A stretch of DNA of 64,000 bases, from positions 61,555-125,554 of the forward strand of contig JAUGWO010000095.1 of assembly GCA_049724395.1 (NCBI GenBank). The letters are read 5' to 3'. The notes under the pieces are model-generated. The model saw only the letters and a program-made list of their open reading frames with translations. It searched no databases and had not been told where the DNA came from. Position 1 is the first letter of the stretch; each line of letters begins with the position of its first letter. A program made the translations under genes and the position numbers. Of this stretch, positions 22,047 through 35,227 are shown one piece after another. The stretch comes from Spongospora subterranea f. sp. subterranea. Taxonomy: Eukaryota; Endomyxa: Phytomyxea; Phytomyxea; Plasmodiophorida.

Positions 22047-25000
22047 ATGTTGCGGCGGCGCGTCTCGTCTCATTACGATCACGTCGGCCGTGAACCGTCA
22101 ACCCCAACAGCGCGTCTCTCTCGCCGCTCCCGCATCGCTTGCAATGTCATCAATGTGGCTCTGGTGTTTTTCGGGTCGATGGCCTTCATCTCCTTGATCA
22201 TGACGACCAGCGTTCCTGATGTCTTGCTCCGAGGTCAACCGGTCCACGCTTGTCTAGGCCGGCTTGGCGTAATCGTGTCCCTTTTGCAGATCCCAGCAAG
22301 CCATGGCAAGGGGCTTTGGTACGTGGATCCGGGGAGTTGTTTCCCAAATCTCTGTACGCGTCTTCCGAGTTACGTGGAGGATCGTGTGAGGTCCATCCCC
22401 CCGCCGATATAGACTGGAAATTCGTCCTAGGATGGAAAACACCACCGCAGGTGAGTTCGCCAAGGGTTTTGCTGTGTCTATTCGACGGGAAGTGTGGTCA
22501 AATTTCGTGTATATCAATATCTCGTGGGTCAATAATAATGGCGTGTTGCCTCAAAGTTCTGCTTATGACAAGATGTTTCACCATATATATATATATGAAA
22601 TGCTCAATTATTCGCAGGTCGTAATAATCCATTCTCCCATAGGCTATCTGCAACGCTGACGCCGGCAATGTCGCCCGCTTCACGGCGCACGGAACGCTGG
22701 AACTGGACCATGACAAGTGTTCAGGGGGGATTACCATTCAAACCAAGGCCTTTGACGAGATCTCCATTCCATCCTCAGCCGTTCAAATCGACGTCCATGA
22801 CTATGAACAGGTCGGATCCTCATTCCTCGTTTTGTGGGAATCGTCATCGCTCCCCCCTTTAGGTCATCGTCAAATGCGTGAACACGGTCAACGATCGCTC
22901 CAGCGTTACCTACGATATCCTAACCCGTATCGTCAGGAACGCAACTCACGACATGTTCCTACGTCAGCAGCGCAAGCAGCATGTGGCGGCCCATCGCCGG
23001 GCCCCACATCTCAACCTCTTGCTGATTATGGTTGATTCGCTCTCACGCGAACATGCGCTACGCTCGCTCCCGTTGACACTGGATTTCCTGTCGTCGCGTC
23101 CCCGCTCCCAGTTCCTCGACTTCACCCGCTTCAACACCATCGGTCGCGGGACAAAACATAACTTCTCCCCAGTGTTCTTCGGTCGGAAATTATTTGCCTG
23201 GTAGCGTAAATGGCGACTACGCTGACTGGTAACATATATGCCCTTACAGGGAAAAGCGGGTCGGAATTCGCAGATGAAGAACCTGATGACCTACGAATCC
23301 CTACGCTGTTATCAATGTTCGAAGAGCGCGGGTTCGATACGGCCTACGCCGAAGAGGTTTCGATTGCCAATTCGACGATGACGCCAGCGTTAACGTAAGC
23401 TTAGGATTGCGCTGACAGTGAAGGTTCGATGGGGCGAATTCTGGGCCGGAAAGCGTTTGAGGATTACGATGAATCCGACCTGAAACAGTTCAAGGTCGCC
23501 GGTTTTGATTGTTCCGTTGCCCTCGATACTAACATTCGCTATTATCAACGTAGGCGCAAGTGGAGCAGTTAGCGCCACATACATTCGCCAACATATTCTG
23601 TCGAATCATGCCCTCAATGGGCGTGGGATCCTTCTTTGGTGAAGCGACTCGCGATCGTCTCTGTTTTGCAGGTCATCAATTTTAGCGTTCATCTCTTTAC
23701 TGATTATCCCAAACATTGGAATCCGTTTCAAACGAGTTTTGGTTCATGATTTTCTGTGGACCAGGTTTAGCTAATAGAATAATGAAAAATCAGCTTCAAA
23801 CAAGTGATTCATTTACAACATTGTCGCCCGATTTTTCTGTTAACAGAGATTTCCAAAACTGACAAAGGAACCGGGGATTAGGCGATTTCATTCACAATCA
23901 CGTTTTGTCCTACTTGCGACAATTCCTCGGCAGCACTGATCGACAGACGGCCGGCTCCATAATCGTCTGGCAAAACAACGTCGCCCATGAAGCTAGCTAC
24001 ACGCGGATCGCATCCCTGGATCGCGGCCTGAGCGAGAACCTGGCCGAAATCACCGCATCTGTCGACGATGTCGCCATTATCGTCATGGGCGATCACGGAT
24101 TAGGATACGGTAAATGGTTTCGGAAATGTCATTCCATATTCTTATTCGTCATTGCCGCTCCAAATGATATTTTTCACGGTTCATGGGCTCTTTACGATCG
24201 AAATTTGTTGGGCAAATAATGAATGTTCATCACATTTGTTTGAAGAAGCTGTTGATTGCTCTTGAATAGGCGATATTGCCGATTCGGCCACTTTACAGTT
24301 TGAATATGATCTGCCGTCGCTGTTCATGAGTTTACCGGCGTCATTTACTGAGCGTCTTCCCCCATCATCGCTATCGAATCTGATCGCCAACCAACGGTCT
24401 GTCTCGCGCTCCACGGTCCCGCTCATGTGTCATCGTCATTCAAATCGTGTGTTTGCAGGAAACTAGTGACCGGGATGGATCTACATGCGACGTTGCTCGA
24501 TATGGCTGATCTGGATAGTGCCGGATCACCTTCCGAATCTGGTAAAAACAACACCAAAGCATTTCGTTGAACGATATTGCTTCTGGGTGATAATTCAGCG
24601 CAGTGCTTTCCCTTTGTCTCATCCAACGCTGGTCAACGTTTTCAGGCATGAGTTTCCTTGGCGATTTGCCGGACAGGTCGTGTTCGGAGATTGGAATCCC
24701 GGCGTCCCGATGTTCCTGTGCCACGTTTGCCCGTGAAAACCTGGATGGAATGGTAACGTTCTCCACCGTTTGGACCAATGATAAAGGTGAAGAGCACTAA
24801 TCCCGATGTGTTCCATACCAGGTTTGGAAATCAGTCGCCCATAACCTGGTGAACGAGCTGGTTGGCGCCACGTCCTCGTTTCCGGAATGCCTCCCGCTGC
24901 AGTTAAAATCCGTCAAAGAGGTGCTCAAACACAATATTCCCAGCCACGTTCCATTTGTTGGCAGTTTCCTTATTCGTCATCGTAAAACGTTCATGGTTCC

Positions 25001-26174
25001 AAAGATTGTTTTGTGTTCCGAATCGTCGTGAGTTCGTCGCAGATTGGCTTAGGCGTCTGCTTCACTAGGTCCGACGAATCTCAGAGACCGAAGGCGACGT
25101 TGGAACCGAATACGAAGTGGACGTGTTGGTCGGTACTCAGCAGCGCCCAGCAATCGTGGAGAATTTCGTGTTCTCGCTGTCCAAACTCCCTTACTGGATT
25201 TCGGTATTTGTCCAAACATTTCCTTGTTTCTGAGTTGTCAAAATCGATATCGCCATAGATGACGGCGCCATCAACGTTTCAGCCCGTTAAACGGTTTTTC
25301 GTCGGCACCAAGTTCGACACTGAAACGCGATTATTCGGTGAGAACATGTTGGGAAATTCCTCCCAGAAAATCACTGATTAAATGGGATCACAGAGGACGA
25401 TGGGATCGTGTTTGGAATTCCCTCATCGATATGGATGGTGAGCGGGATACTGATTTAAAAATGATTTTACCTTCGAAGGGGAAATCAAACGGTTTATGGT
25501 TCTCAACCCGTTAAGATAGGTCGCTTGACGTTAATTTTGAAATCGTTTGCTATTACCGATCAACACCACAAAACACCATAATCTGAAATATCGACGATTT
25601 TGAGCCGAACTGTTCTGATAGGTTTTCCAATGGGAGACGTTGCCGACGGCGAAACCGGAAGATCCCAAGCGTGTTTTGGAGGCGATTCTGTCCAACAGCA
25701 CCGGTCATGCACAGGCAACATTCACACTTTACGTGACCGCTGATGTAAGCGTTGACAGATCAGGTTTTCCAACTGTGTTATGACCCCGGTTTGTAGTGGG
25801 ATACCTCGTGGCACGAACGCGATTTCGACGGGTTCGCTCTCGGCAACTACACAATCAAACTGAGAGATGTGGCGTCCGATACCGATTTGGCTCTGGCCGA
25901 GATTACGTTTCTCCCAAAACCGACAACGACCGTGGCGATGGCGAACCCGACTTTCGACCGGTATTGGAAGATATCCAATACGATGAGAAGGTGGGGCGGG
26001 ATCGCCAGTCCGGCCGGAATCAGTGTTGATGAGCTTGGTTCAGGTCGCCGTTCGCCCCGTATATGGCGTGTATGCCACGTGGTGCACCAACAGATAAATG
26101 CATCTGTGATATCCCGCCGACAAATTAAACCCATAAACAAATTTAATTCAGTAAAAATCGGAGGGAAAGTATGA
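22047..26174 (+). CDS. Type II membrane protein, DUF229/sulfatase fold
   Basis: The product starts MLRRRVSSHYDH and has one membrane helix near residues 33-55 (NVINVALVFFGSMAFISLIM), giving a large luminal or extracellular part. Exons then encode a region resembling the N-terminal Cys-containing part of DUF229, followed by the alkaline-phosphatase/sulfatase-fold core. This has NLLLIMVDSLSREHALRSLP (a nucleophile-type DS), DFTRFNTIGRGTKHNF, TLLSMFEERGFDTAYAEE, HEASYTRIASLDRGL and the metal-site motif VAIIVMGDHGLGYG. After LHATLLDMADLDSAG come unrecognised segments (EYEVDVLVGTQQRPAIVENF, then WHERDFDGFALGNYTIKLRD). Family members are predicted hydrolases or transferases of sulfate or phosphate esters; the substrate is unknown. 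The exact 3' exons and stop are uncertain. The tail beyond about 25000 may be a lineage-specific domain or a separate gene. Confidence 0.75.
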
Positions 26175-26399
26175 TTCTTGACATTTTTCAGGACAAAACT
26201 GGTAAAATCGAAAAGTGGCTCAATCGACAGGATTTCCAGGTTGCATCATTTTTGTTGATGTTTTGGAGGTAGAGAACCTATCTCAGAATCAGTTTCGAAG
26301 CCATGCCGTACCGGCTTGAGTCTTGACACACTGCGCCAGACTTCAACACACCAACCACATGGGATATGGCGCTACGGATCTCGTCAAGTGCAAATTGCC

Positions 26400-27572
26400 A
26401 TGGACGCGGTCGGATGCGTGAATTTCGCGCGTCTGCTGGATCGCTGCTATGGGGTTGTGATCAGTGACGACCCTGCCAAGGTCGACGAGACACCGCATTT
26501 ACAGAAGGTCTGGCGACTTTCGTATTCCTTGATCGGTATCTGATTGCGAATTCGATGGCGTAGTGTGTGTTTTTACTGCAGAGCCAGCTTGAAATCCTGA
26601 CGAAGATGGAGGTTTTGCCCCGCCCCGTCGATCTGGATGAGTCTCGACGCCGACTGGCCTTTATTTGTGACGCCCTTCACATTGATTCGGCAAAGGCACC
26701 AATCAATTCAGTAGAAAAACAAGCTAGACTGCGTACGCCTTATTATTATTTCATCATTCGAACTAAGGACCGTTTTCCTCGATTGGAATTGTTTCCCAAA
26801 TCCGTTGATTATTGCTGCTAAGTTTCAAACTTCGATATAAATATGGTTTTGTATCAGGTCATGAAAATCGTGCTTTCGTTCGGGAACGATCGGATCTGTT
26901 CGGGCCAAGCCGCCCATTTTCTTCATGTGTTGGCATTGCCTCCGTTGCGCCAGTAGAGAGCGAACTGGACCAAGTCAAGCCGCTATGTTCGCCCCCCGCA
27001 ACTGAAAGTGTCATGACAAAAAGGAGGAACGCCCCGGCTGTGAGCCTGTCCGAGGAGTCGTTGAAGCCACATCGATCCATGGCACAAGCGTCGTCGCCTG
27101 CTGTGGCCACAAAGGCGTCGATCGATGCAGAGCGCGAGAGACACGAGGAACTTGGTGGTATATTGGTCGACCTTTCTCAGCGCCTCATTCATCGTGTCAC
27201 TGATATTGGCAAGCACCTCCGCCACGATAACAAGGTCAGTCTATGTTGAACGAGTTTCAAATTTTCGTTATTGGCTGTTTTCGATACTGGTCGTGTTTAC
27301 ATTTTGCCATGTTCAGCGTGAAAACTTGTTCATGATTGCGCAAATGGAAAAGGCACTTATTTGTGTCTGGTGAACGGTTTTAGTTAATTGATGATGTTGG
27401 TGGTTTCTCGGGCGGGGCGGTGGAGGAAATCCGTCAACAGCAGAGCAGTCTCAAGAAGCATATTCGTGATTCGGCCTGGTGTGCATGCGGCACATACTGT
27501 CTATTGATTTGCGTCGCGATCTCCTTCATTCTCACCTACCTCCTCCTAAAACTATTTCCCAAACCGATCTGA
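26400..27572 (+). CDS. USE1: SNARE protein USE1-like
   Basis: USE1 is a tail-anchored SNARE for retrograde Golgi-to-ER transport. Four coding exons are visible. The N-terminal VNFARLLDRCYGVV resembles the NLVRLLSRCE segment of animal USE1. An Arg/Ser-rich linker follows. The C-terminal SNARE helix runs ERERHEELGGILVDLSQRL, HRVTDIGKHLRHDNKLIDDV, then EIRQQQSSLKKHIRDSAW. A hydrophobic anchor (CLLICVAISFILTYLLL) follows and the protein ends KLFPKPI, then TGA. This matches the family layout, including the short Lys/Pro end behind the anchor. The start is the ATG of MDAVGCVNF. Upstream DNA is the 3' part of the DUF229 gene, only about 225 bp away. Confidence 0.85.
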
Positions 27573-28249
27573 CGGATATCTGTTGGGGTTCTCAAATAAC
27601 GAGAGTTGCTATCGGTGTCCGCCATTGTTTCCCAGTCCTCCATATGAGATATTGTACTCTGCAATCCTTGTGTCTTTCCTATCAAGTCTATCCGGTTCCA
27701 TCATCGGGCAGTTTGCCAAGTCTCAATACGGTTTTAATTTATATACGTGTGATCCAGCATTTTCATACAATCGTTTGTCGTTACACAAGTAATCGTAGGT
27801 TCCTTCCAGTTTTGATCGTGGCGGGTCTCCAAATTGAACAATGAAGAAGCCATTCCAGTTCTTGCAGTTTTAGCAATAATGATTTTCAAACTATCAGGGG
27901 AAGCACAAAGCTTGTACGGCAGCGCTATATTTGAAAAAACGGGCATGGTTTCGCCATTAGCACCTTTCGCCCAACCACGGAATGGCCTAGTTCATCAACT
28001 GGTCCGATACGACTATGTTTCCATTGGTTGAAGAACCTCAAACCTCACAGTTCTGTCGAAACTGTGTCGCATCGAGGCCATGAACGTGACCATCTGAAAC
28101 GCGTTCTATCTGGAATATCAAGTTACCAACTACCAATGGAAGTATTGGTTATTGTAGTCGTAAAATGAGTTGCCGCTGCCTACATAATTTCAAAACACAA
28201 GTGTTTTAAGTCCTTGATGAAAAATTCATGAAGAAATCTGCCTTGCCCG
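27573..28249. other. Intergenic region after USE1
   Basis: About 680 bp with no recognised gene. Small frames on both strands lack domain similarity and convincing splice sites. Confidence 0.5.
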
Positions 28250-28552
28250 CTAATGGGACCTCGACCGATACTTCAACCTGATTTGCATAAAATGCCCGTT
28301 ATCTTGCACTGTTTGCAGGATCTTATAGTTGCACAAACGATGCTCTTCTGCATCAGTCAAGGGGATGGCGCCGCGCCCAATAAAATTTGTCCATTTCAAA
28401 TAGACGTCATTGACATCCACAACAGTTTTGGGGTGGAATTTCGGCGTGGTTAATGGGGGCAGATCGACACCGTACCGATTATTGGCTGTCAATGATGGCT
28501 CCTGAGATGTGCGCTGATCAACGAGGGCCTGCTCGGGACCCTTCGCATCCAT
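28250..28552 (-). CDS. Hypothetical 100-aa ORF, head to head with the EF-hand/WD40 gene
   Basis: A 100-codon open frame from an ATG. The second half reads like real protein (VDVNDVYLKWTNFIGRGAIP, then LTDAEEHRLCNYKILQTVQD). I do not recognise the family. Its first 100 nt overlap the proposed first exon of the EF-hand/WD40 gene on the other strand, so one of the two starts may be wrong. A small basic-ended mitochondrial protein is only a guess. Confidence 0.35.
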   Translation of the reverse strand: MDAKGPEQALVDQRTSQEPSLTANNRYGVDLPPLTTPKFHPKTVVDVNDVYLKWTNFIGRGAIPLTDAEEHRLCNYKILQTVQDNGHFMQIRLKYRSRSH

Positions 28553-31500
28553 TCTCTGCCCTTGATCATTTCGTGACTGACCAAAATCGCGCCGTCATTT
28601 TACGTCGCCTCCATCATGACGCCGATGAGTTGATAACCGCTCAGCGTTTATCCAATGCCAGTAAAATAGCACCGCGCGTCCCCCGCCTTCCGTCATTATC
28701 GCAAGTCGTTCAATCGGAATATGTTGCAATCGATGCATCGTCTTCCCCGACCTCATCCAACGTCAGAGCGTTTCACTCTGTCAATATCGCTCCGCTTACT
28801 CCCACGACACCACGTCTTGGAACGAATAAGGTTCGTGCAGTTGATGATGCTGTCGTAAGCGTCATGGAAGGGAATCGACCTCTTCTGCAATCGCATCGTA
28901 AGTGATCGTTCCACCGTATTGGCGATACACATACCGGATTTGGTTATGTTAACACGTTGCGCCATAGCAGGGGACGGAAGCGTGTCCAAGGCAGCAACAT
29001 GGCAGCCGCATCCATTACGGACTCCACGTGATCGATTACCGCCGGTGCCGGGAACTCCCGCTGCGTTGGCGTCACTACCTAATACGTTCATGACCGAGTT
29101 ACCGGCTGACGATAATGTTACTTCATCGGACGATACTCCCAGTAACGAAGCCGACATCATGACGTTACTTGACCATCGGCGACTGGGAGATTTGGCCAAA
29201 GAATTCGCACGTTACCCTGGATCTGCTCTGAACTTGACGCAGTTCGTCCAGGTCGTCAAGGCGTTCCTGCCTGCGCATTTAGGTATGAAACTAGCGAACA
29301 GAAGCTGGAGTTGAAGCTTATCTTGCATTTTAGATGAGGTGCCGGCGGTGTCGGGCCTATGCCGGTTGTTCGAAGAAATCGATATCAACGGCGATGGGAC
29401 TATGGAATGGACAGAGTTCACCAACTACATCATCGACGCCGGGATGCATGTTGACGACAACGCCGAGATTGTAGTGGATGAATATGACCGAGTGCCGCTA
29501 ACGATACGTGACCCGCGAGAGCAACGTCACAATCATCGCAGCCATCTGCGCGTCAACCGATTACGATACTTCCCCGTTCTTGATCAAGTCGCGGTTTGGG
29601 AAATGCAAAAGACTACGGTTCGGCTGTTCAACGCCAATGTAACAGCCATGTGAATGCCGGCAACATGACTACATTATTTGACGACCTCTGTTCAGACGTT
29701 ACACTATACGGGTTCGATTCCATCCCGCAACTGCGAAATCCTCTCGGCATGCTATGTTCCTGCTATAGCTTCGCTAATAACGTCCGGCAATGACCGGCAG
29801 TTACGCGTCTGGGATCCTTTGCGGCACTACGCTAGCGTTGCCACGTACCAATGCAGGCAGGCGCATATGGTTTTAGAATGGGACGCTGACCATCGTCTGC
29901 TATATTCGGCAGATGAAACTCATCGTCTAAATTGCTGGAAAATCGGTTCGTCCCCCAAATCCGAGTTGTCATCAGGGTCAAACACCGACGCCAGCGTTAT
30001 AGGATCATTAAAGGCTCCTTTACATAGTTGTAATGGGCACGATATGCCAATAATCGATCTTCTTCCGTTGAAGAATCTCAACCTTTTAGCAACCGCTTCT
30101 CTTGGTGGGTTTCCGGCTGTTTCAAACGCTAATGTCATCACTGACCAATGTCGGTCAGATTCCACCATTGGCTTATTCGATATGTCGCAAAATCGTCGTA
30201 GCCATACGTTATGTGGTCATACTCGTGGAGTGTTGAGTCTAGCGTACCATCCCGATTACCATTGTTTAGGTGCGTCACCGGCGTCCCCCTCTCCGTCCTG
30301 CCGTTACCGGAGAGAGAGAGAGTGGGATCGTCATGGGGGATCGGACTGCATCCGTATCGTTAATGAGTTGGTGTGTGATAGCCAGTGCAGGATATGATCA
30401 TAAAGTGAAGGTCTGGGACCCCTATGTCGATAAGAGTATCTGCTCGTTAAATGGGCACTTCAACCCGCTCATATCAGTGTCGGCTGTCGAGGGGACTCCA
30501 CAGATCATAACGGTATTGCACACAACATCAATCCTCATGTTATTCAACTGCTGATGACGACTACGGGGGATCCACTGTGCATTTGACAATTCCATAGTGT
30601 GAATTGATTATATGATGATTTTTGTTCTTTTCCGCCTTCTTCCTTTGCCAAAATGGTCAAATGCTCTGTTTTCATGATCAACACCATATCAGTGGCTACC
30701 TGGGTGATGATCAATTGACCAGCAAATTTCGTGCTACATATTAGGCTGATACAAGTGGTGTGGTGAAGATCTGGGATATTCGTAATTACGCCTGTATCCA
30801 AGCGTTTAGCCTTCGTACGACCGATGGGGTTAGTCTGGATTCTGTCAGCTCGCTGGCCATTGTACCGGGGCGTAGACGAATTTTGATCGGTGGTATTGGT
30901 GGCGTCATCACCTACGATGGTAATATAATTCCTATTCAGTATTGAGGGCTCTTAAAGCGATTCATCTTATGAGTTTGTTGGATAGGTCTGAGTCAGGGCG
31001 GGTCGAAATCCATTATTAGCCGATACGGAGCCCACCTCTATCGCCCTTTACAACGATCATTTTGCAACATTCGTCACGGCAGCGGGCCGGTCGTTAAAGG
31101 TGAACCAGGAACTCAAACCGCTCGTTATAGGACCTTAACCAACGGCATTATTGGCGTTCATGTTGGACAGATATGGGAAACGAAATCGGGAGCCATTCGA
31201 TCCGTCTATCGGGATGTGACCGAGACAGTGATCACAGCGTTGGCATTCGACCATAGCCAAAAAAAGGTCAGAAAATAATCCCAAAAAGGGCAATGGCCGA
31301 ACATGATTTCATTGTCGGACAGATTGTGGTTGGGGATGGAACTGGCACTATTCGGGTTCTGAACGGCATGAACGGAACGCAGATGAAGGTCAACCCTCAT
31401 ACGTCCAGCGTATATGTTTTCTTTTTGCGATTATCCATATTCCATTCGCTGATGACTTTCCGCTTTTATGGCTGTGCGATTAAATAGCAATGCTGCTTAC

Positions 31501-33166
31501 AGATCAGCGATATTCATCATGGGAAGAGTGTTTCGGCCTTGGCTTATATTGCCGATCTTAAAGCAATTGTCTCGTGCTCGTGGGATTCCCTTTCGCGCTT
31601 GTATGACGACTCCGCTTCTGTAAATTCCGCACACTTCACCCAATACTCAAATTCTTTTCCAAGATGCCAACATGTTGGGGTATTGTTTTTTCTGGTAGTT
31701 GACGGATCGAATATTCTTACGACGCGAGGCGCGTTCTCAATCCAGCGATGTACTTTGCGCTGCTGTCTCCAGCAATTTGACCCTGTTGGCGTCTGGTTCT
31801 GTCCTGGGCACCATATCCTTATGGGATTATGACTCCAACTCTATTGAAAGTGAGCTCCTAGGTCTAGTCTCACACTCAATCTACCCAATCGATTATACTC
31901 GTTTATGCTATGCCAATTTTCTGTTGAATCATTTTTCTCTTCCGTTCATTGTGTCCCATGATTTCAGCATCAAGATAATTTTGCCAATTTGGCTTAACTG
32001 CATTACAGGTCACAATTGTGAGATAACCGGTTTATTATTCCTGGATCCATATCCTTTATTGGTATCGGCCGATAAGGATGGGAACCTGTGCATATGGGTA
32101 GTTCGGCCTATTTCCCGAGGCGATTCCGCTGTAGGACGCTGTCTAGCTCGTTTGGTCAACGAGGTGCGTGGTGTTCCTCAGGCACCTGTTGCCCTGGGGT
32201 TTCTACCCACGGATTCCGTTCTGTATACGGGTGACGTAGCCGGGATCTGTCGCATCTGGCGCCTTGGTATTACCACATTTTACTTACTCGGGAAGACGAT
32301 CAACTCGAGTTTGTGGCAATTAAGTTGAGATATCAATTTCAAACACGTTTTATTTCAAACAGTTGTTTAGATTGTCAACACAGCTAGACGGTGTCTAGTG
32401 TCATGACGTAATCTGTTTGCTCATTGGAGGAATCGTTTTAGCTGGGGCAATTCGTCGTTTGAAGATTGTAGAGTTCTCATCGTCGTCCGATGTCGGTTCT
32501 CGTAAGACGGCCCGCCTAGAAGCTTACGAGTCGTACCGGTCGAGGAATCGGTTAATGATGGCTCGGGTGGCCGATGGCGATCTCCTTCCTGGTGATATCC
32601 AGCTGATTGGATCATGGCAAGCTCATCATGACGCCATACGATACTTAGGTACACCATGCTTTTCGCAATTTGCTTTCGATTTACGACGTAATGTGGCAAT
32701 TGAGTTGCTCGCTCTACCCGCTTTACAGACGTTTTCATAAGCATTTACCAATAGATAGAAATATTTTTGTTCTCAACGTCGTTCAATCTGATGTTCGCCG
32801 AACTGAACTCAGTCGTTATCGGAACGTGACTTCTCAAGCAACTTCGTTGCTCAGATTTGATCAAATGGGGCACGATTGGCGCTGGTTTAATCACGACCAG
32901 TTTCGATCGCACCGTTAAGGTCAGTATTGAAGAAGGCCCATCAATCTGAGCTCCAACGGTTGACGGTTCAGGTTTGGTCATTAAGAGGGCGCCAGATTGG
33001 GGCTCTGCATCAAGGACGGGGTCTAGCAGATGTGTCCAGCACGAATATGACGCCATGGAATTACGTCCCGAATACGGCCGCCCGCATTCAGCGTGCCCAT
33101 GATCGAGCTCATGGTATGATAAACGCTACCAAAAGTACCCTCAATCCGAATAATAAAGGACCATAA
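28453..33166 (+). CDS. EF-hand and WD40 repeat protein (WDR49/WDR64-like layout)
   Basis: A multi-exon gene. An N-terminal Ser/Pro-rich region of about 150 aa is followed by an EF-hand pair at about 29150-29450. The second hand is canonical: LFEEIDINGDGTMEWTEF has Asp, Asn, Asp and Glu at calcium-ligand positions. A long run of WD repeats fills 29650-33050, including NDRQLRVWDP, STIGLFDM, YDHKVKVWDPYVDKS, SGVVKIWDIRNYACI, KDGNLCIWVV and FDRTVKVWSLRGRQIG, enough for two beta-propellers. The end is basic and polar (NATKSTLNPNNKGP). EF-hand plus double-propeller proteins of this kind (WDR49, WDR64, EFCAB8, insect WDY) are often linked to cilia or sperm, which fits with MKS1 in the same window. 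The link is by layout only. A (GA)n tract sits in the intron near 30310. Confidence 0.85.
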
Positions 33167-33557
33167 CATAACAACAGCGAGAACCGCTCCACGTTTTCAG
33201 AGCCCTCGTAACAAATCATGGTTTTCGGGCCCATGCTTTCCAAGGCGGATGAAAGAGGTGAATGGCCCAAAACTTAAAATGACCCAATAGGAATATTCCG
33301 TCCTTCATTGCCTTTGATTCCGAATTTCCTGCATCATAGCCCCTCCTTTTTTAATAGATAACAGGTATTCTCGTTCCTACTTCAACAAAAGCACATGTTG
33401 ATTTCTCTCTAGGTCGGATTCGACGCATCTTGCTAAAAGTCGGACTACGGTGGTCTTGCAATTGTACAGTCCCGGTCCTCGTCGAAAATATCTCCAATCG
33501 GTGCGTTTCGATCGAGAATATCGCTCGACCTCAATGTCTCCAGACACTGTGATCTGT

Positions 33558-33944
33558 CTGTGTAGGCTGAATGCAGTTATTATGTGCTAAACAGTCGGAT
33601 GGATCTCAACCTTCCGATCTCTAAATCCTCGACATCATTATCTGAATAATTGTCTCTACCTTCTTCATACATGGTAAAGTCGGAAAGATTCTATCTGTAA
33701 GTAACGAAAAATGCCCGAACAAGAAGAAATTGGCATCTGTGGAATCTTTGTCGGAACGAATCCCCTTTTGTGTCGAGGGGTGAAAAAACCAGTTTTTATG
33801 GGTACTTGATGACTGAACCGAAGAGACAATTAAAATATTTTCGATTTCACCATCAAGATAGAGGGGCTTGTTCAGATAATGATGTCGAGGAACTAGGAGA
33901 GCGGAAAACATGATTGATGTACTAGCTGCATCCAGCCTACACAG
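33558..33944. mobile_element. MITE-like hairpin element, 387 bp
   Basis: The ends carry a 19-bp terminal inverted repeat with one mismatch (33558-33576 and 33926-33944; outer bases CTGTGTAGGCTG). Inside them is a perfect 20-bp inverted pair at 33627-33646 and 33871-33890, so the whole forms an imperfect hairpin with a loop of about 220 bp. It has no transposase-like ORF; the minus-strand frame 33621-33911 is unrecognised. No clear target-site duplication is visible. This fits a non-autonomous DNA transposon, but the superfamily is unknown. Confidence 0.55.
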
Positions 33945-35119
33945 GCGGATTCGAACATTGTGGTCGAGCGTTATCCTCTATCAAAACGCGCCAAATTGAG
34001 GACATTTCTCGACGAAGGCGAAAACTACAAATACTACAAGATCACCGTAGTCCAGTTTTCAGCAAGATGTGTCGATTTGGATTAATGGAAAAATTGCAGG
34101 GCTTTGCTGCATACTAAGGATCAGCTGAAATTAAGGCATTAAGGTGAGGACCATCACTTCAAAGACGTGTATCAACTGTGTATTCACATGATTAACGAAT
34201 GCACATATTCCCTGCAGAAGGAGAAGACGGCAGTTTCCTGCGTGACCGCCAGTATGACGGCAGGACCATGACTGAAGCAAAGGCCGCGTCACTGGGCGGA
34301 ACCTGCGAGAGAGGTCTGCCGGAAGAAAAGAAGGAAGAATACAGAATTGATTGATTGACCGAAGTGATAGAAGTTTGAACTTAACTCACACAGCGTTGTC
34401 ACAACTTCGATCCCAGAAGACGAGTCAAAAAGTGACTGGTACTCCTTAGCGACGATGAGCTTCCCGGCTTATTCAACAATAGACTGTTGAAACTGTAGCC
34501 ATACCGGAATTGGCGCCATCATGAACCTGAGTTGGCACTGGTCGATTCGAAAGAAGACGACGGCGATTTCAAATAATAATATTTCCTCGTCTTGGGAGGT
34601 ATGTTGGCGGAACGTCAGTGACGCTGTTGGATGACTCAACGTTAAACAGGATCATATAAAGTGCTCTTTCCTTGTTTGATTTTTTCGTTAATACTCGCTA
34701 GTCGTATTGGTATATACGACGAACGGCTATACCAGATTGGTCATACGCCTGCAAGTTATCAATCCATTTTTGGATATTTGTGCTAAATGGCTTTGTTGAA
34801 TGACTTATTATGATTATGTTGATTTCGAACATAAATGACGCGATCGTGAGCTCAAATAGTTCAGCCCATTGACAATATATTTGCGTTGAGTCGCGGTATT
34901 CATCCAGTGCGAGGTCGTCGTGATTTGGCCGCACTAACCCGGGTAATCATGAAGTGCCGAGGAGAATAACCTTGTTAAAATAAATGGATCTGACCACATG
35001 GCTCGGGTGAATGTGGGAGAGTGAGCTGCCTGGCAGTAAACTCGATATCTCTGGATAGGCAATGTAATCGGGTGGGGGCAGGTCCCATTCGGTGTGGTCG
35101 TTAGGACAGGTTATGGCCA
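33945..35119. other. Gene-poor accessory DNA
   Basis: No ORF over about 80 codons, no domain similarity and no obvious repeat. It is probably intergenic or decayed mobile DNA. Confidence 0.5.
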
Positions 35120-35227
35120 GCTGGTCTAATAGGTTCCTTCATTGGATATCCAAGGGTACTTGTAGCGCCCATGGGAAGTAGGGAAAACATGGGAGTACAC
35201 AGGATTACCCGACCAATAAGAACCCGC
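35120..35227 (+). repeat. Left arm of 108-bp inverted repeat pair
   Basis: The reverse complement of this arm matches 36533-36640 at roughly 85% by eye over 108 bp. The pair encloses about 1.3 kb containing a possible secreted protein and minisatellite DNA. It could be the terminal inverted repeats of a DNA element, or two copies of one short repeat. Confidence 0.8.
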
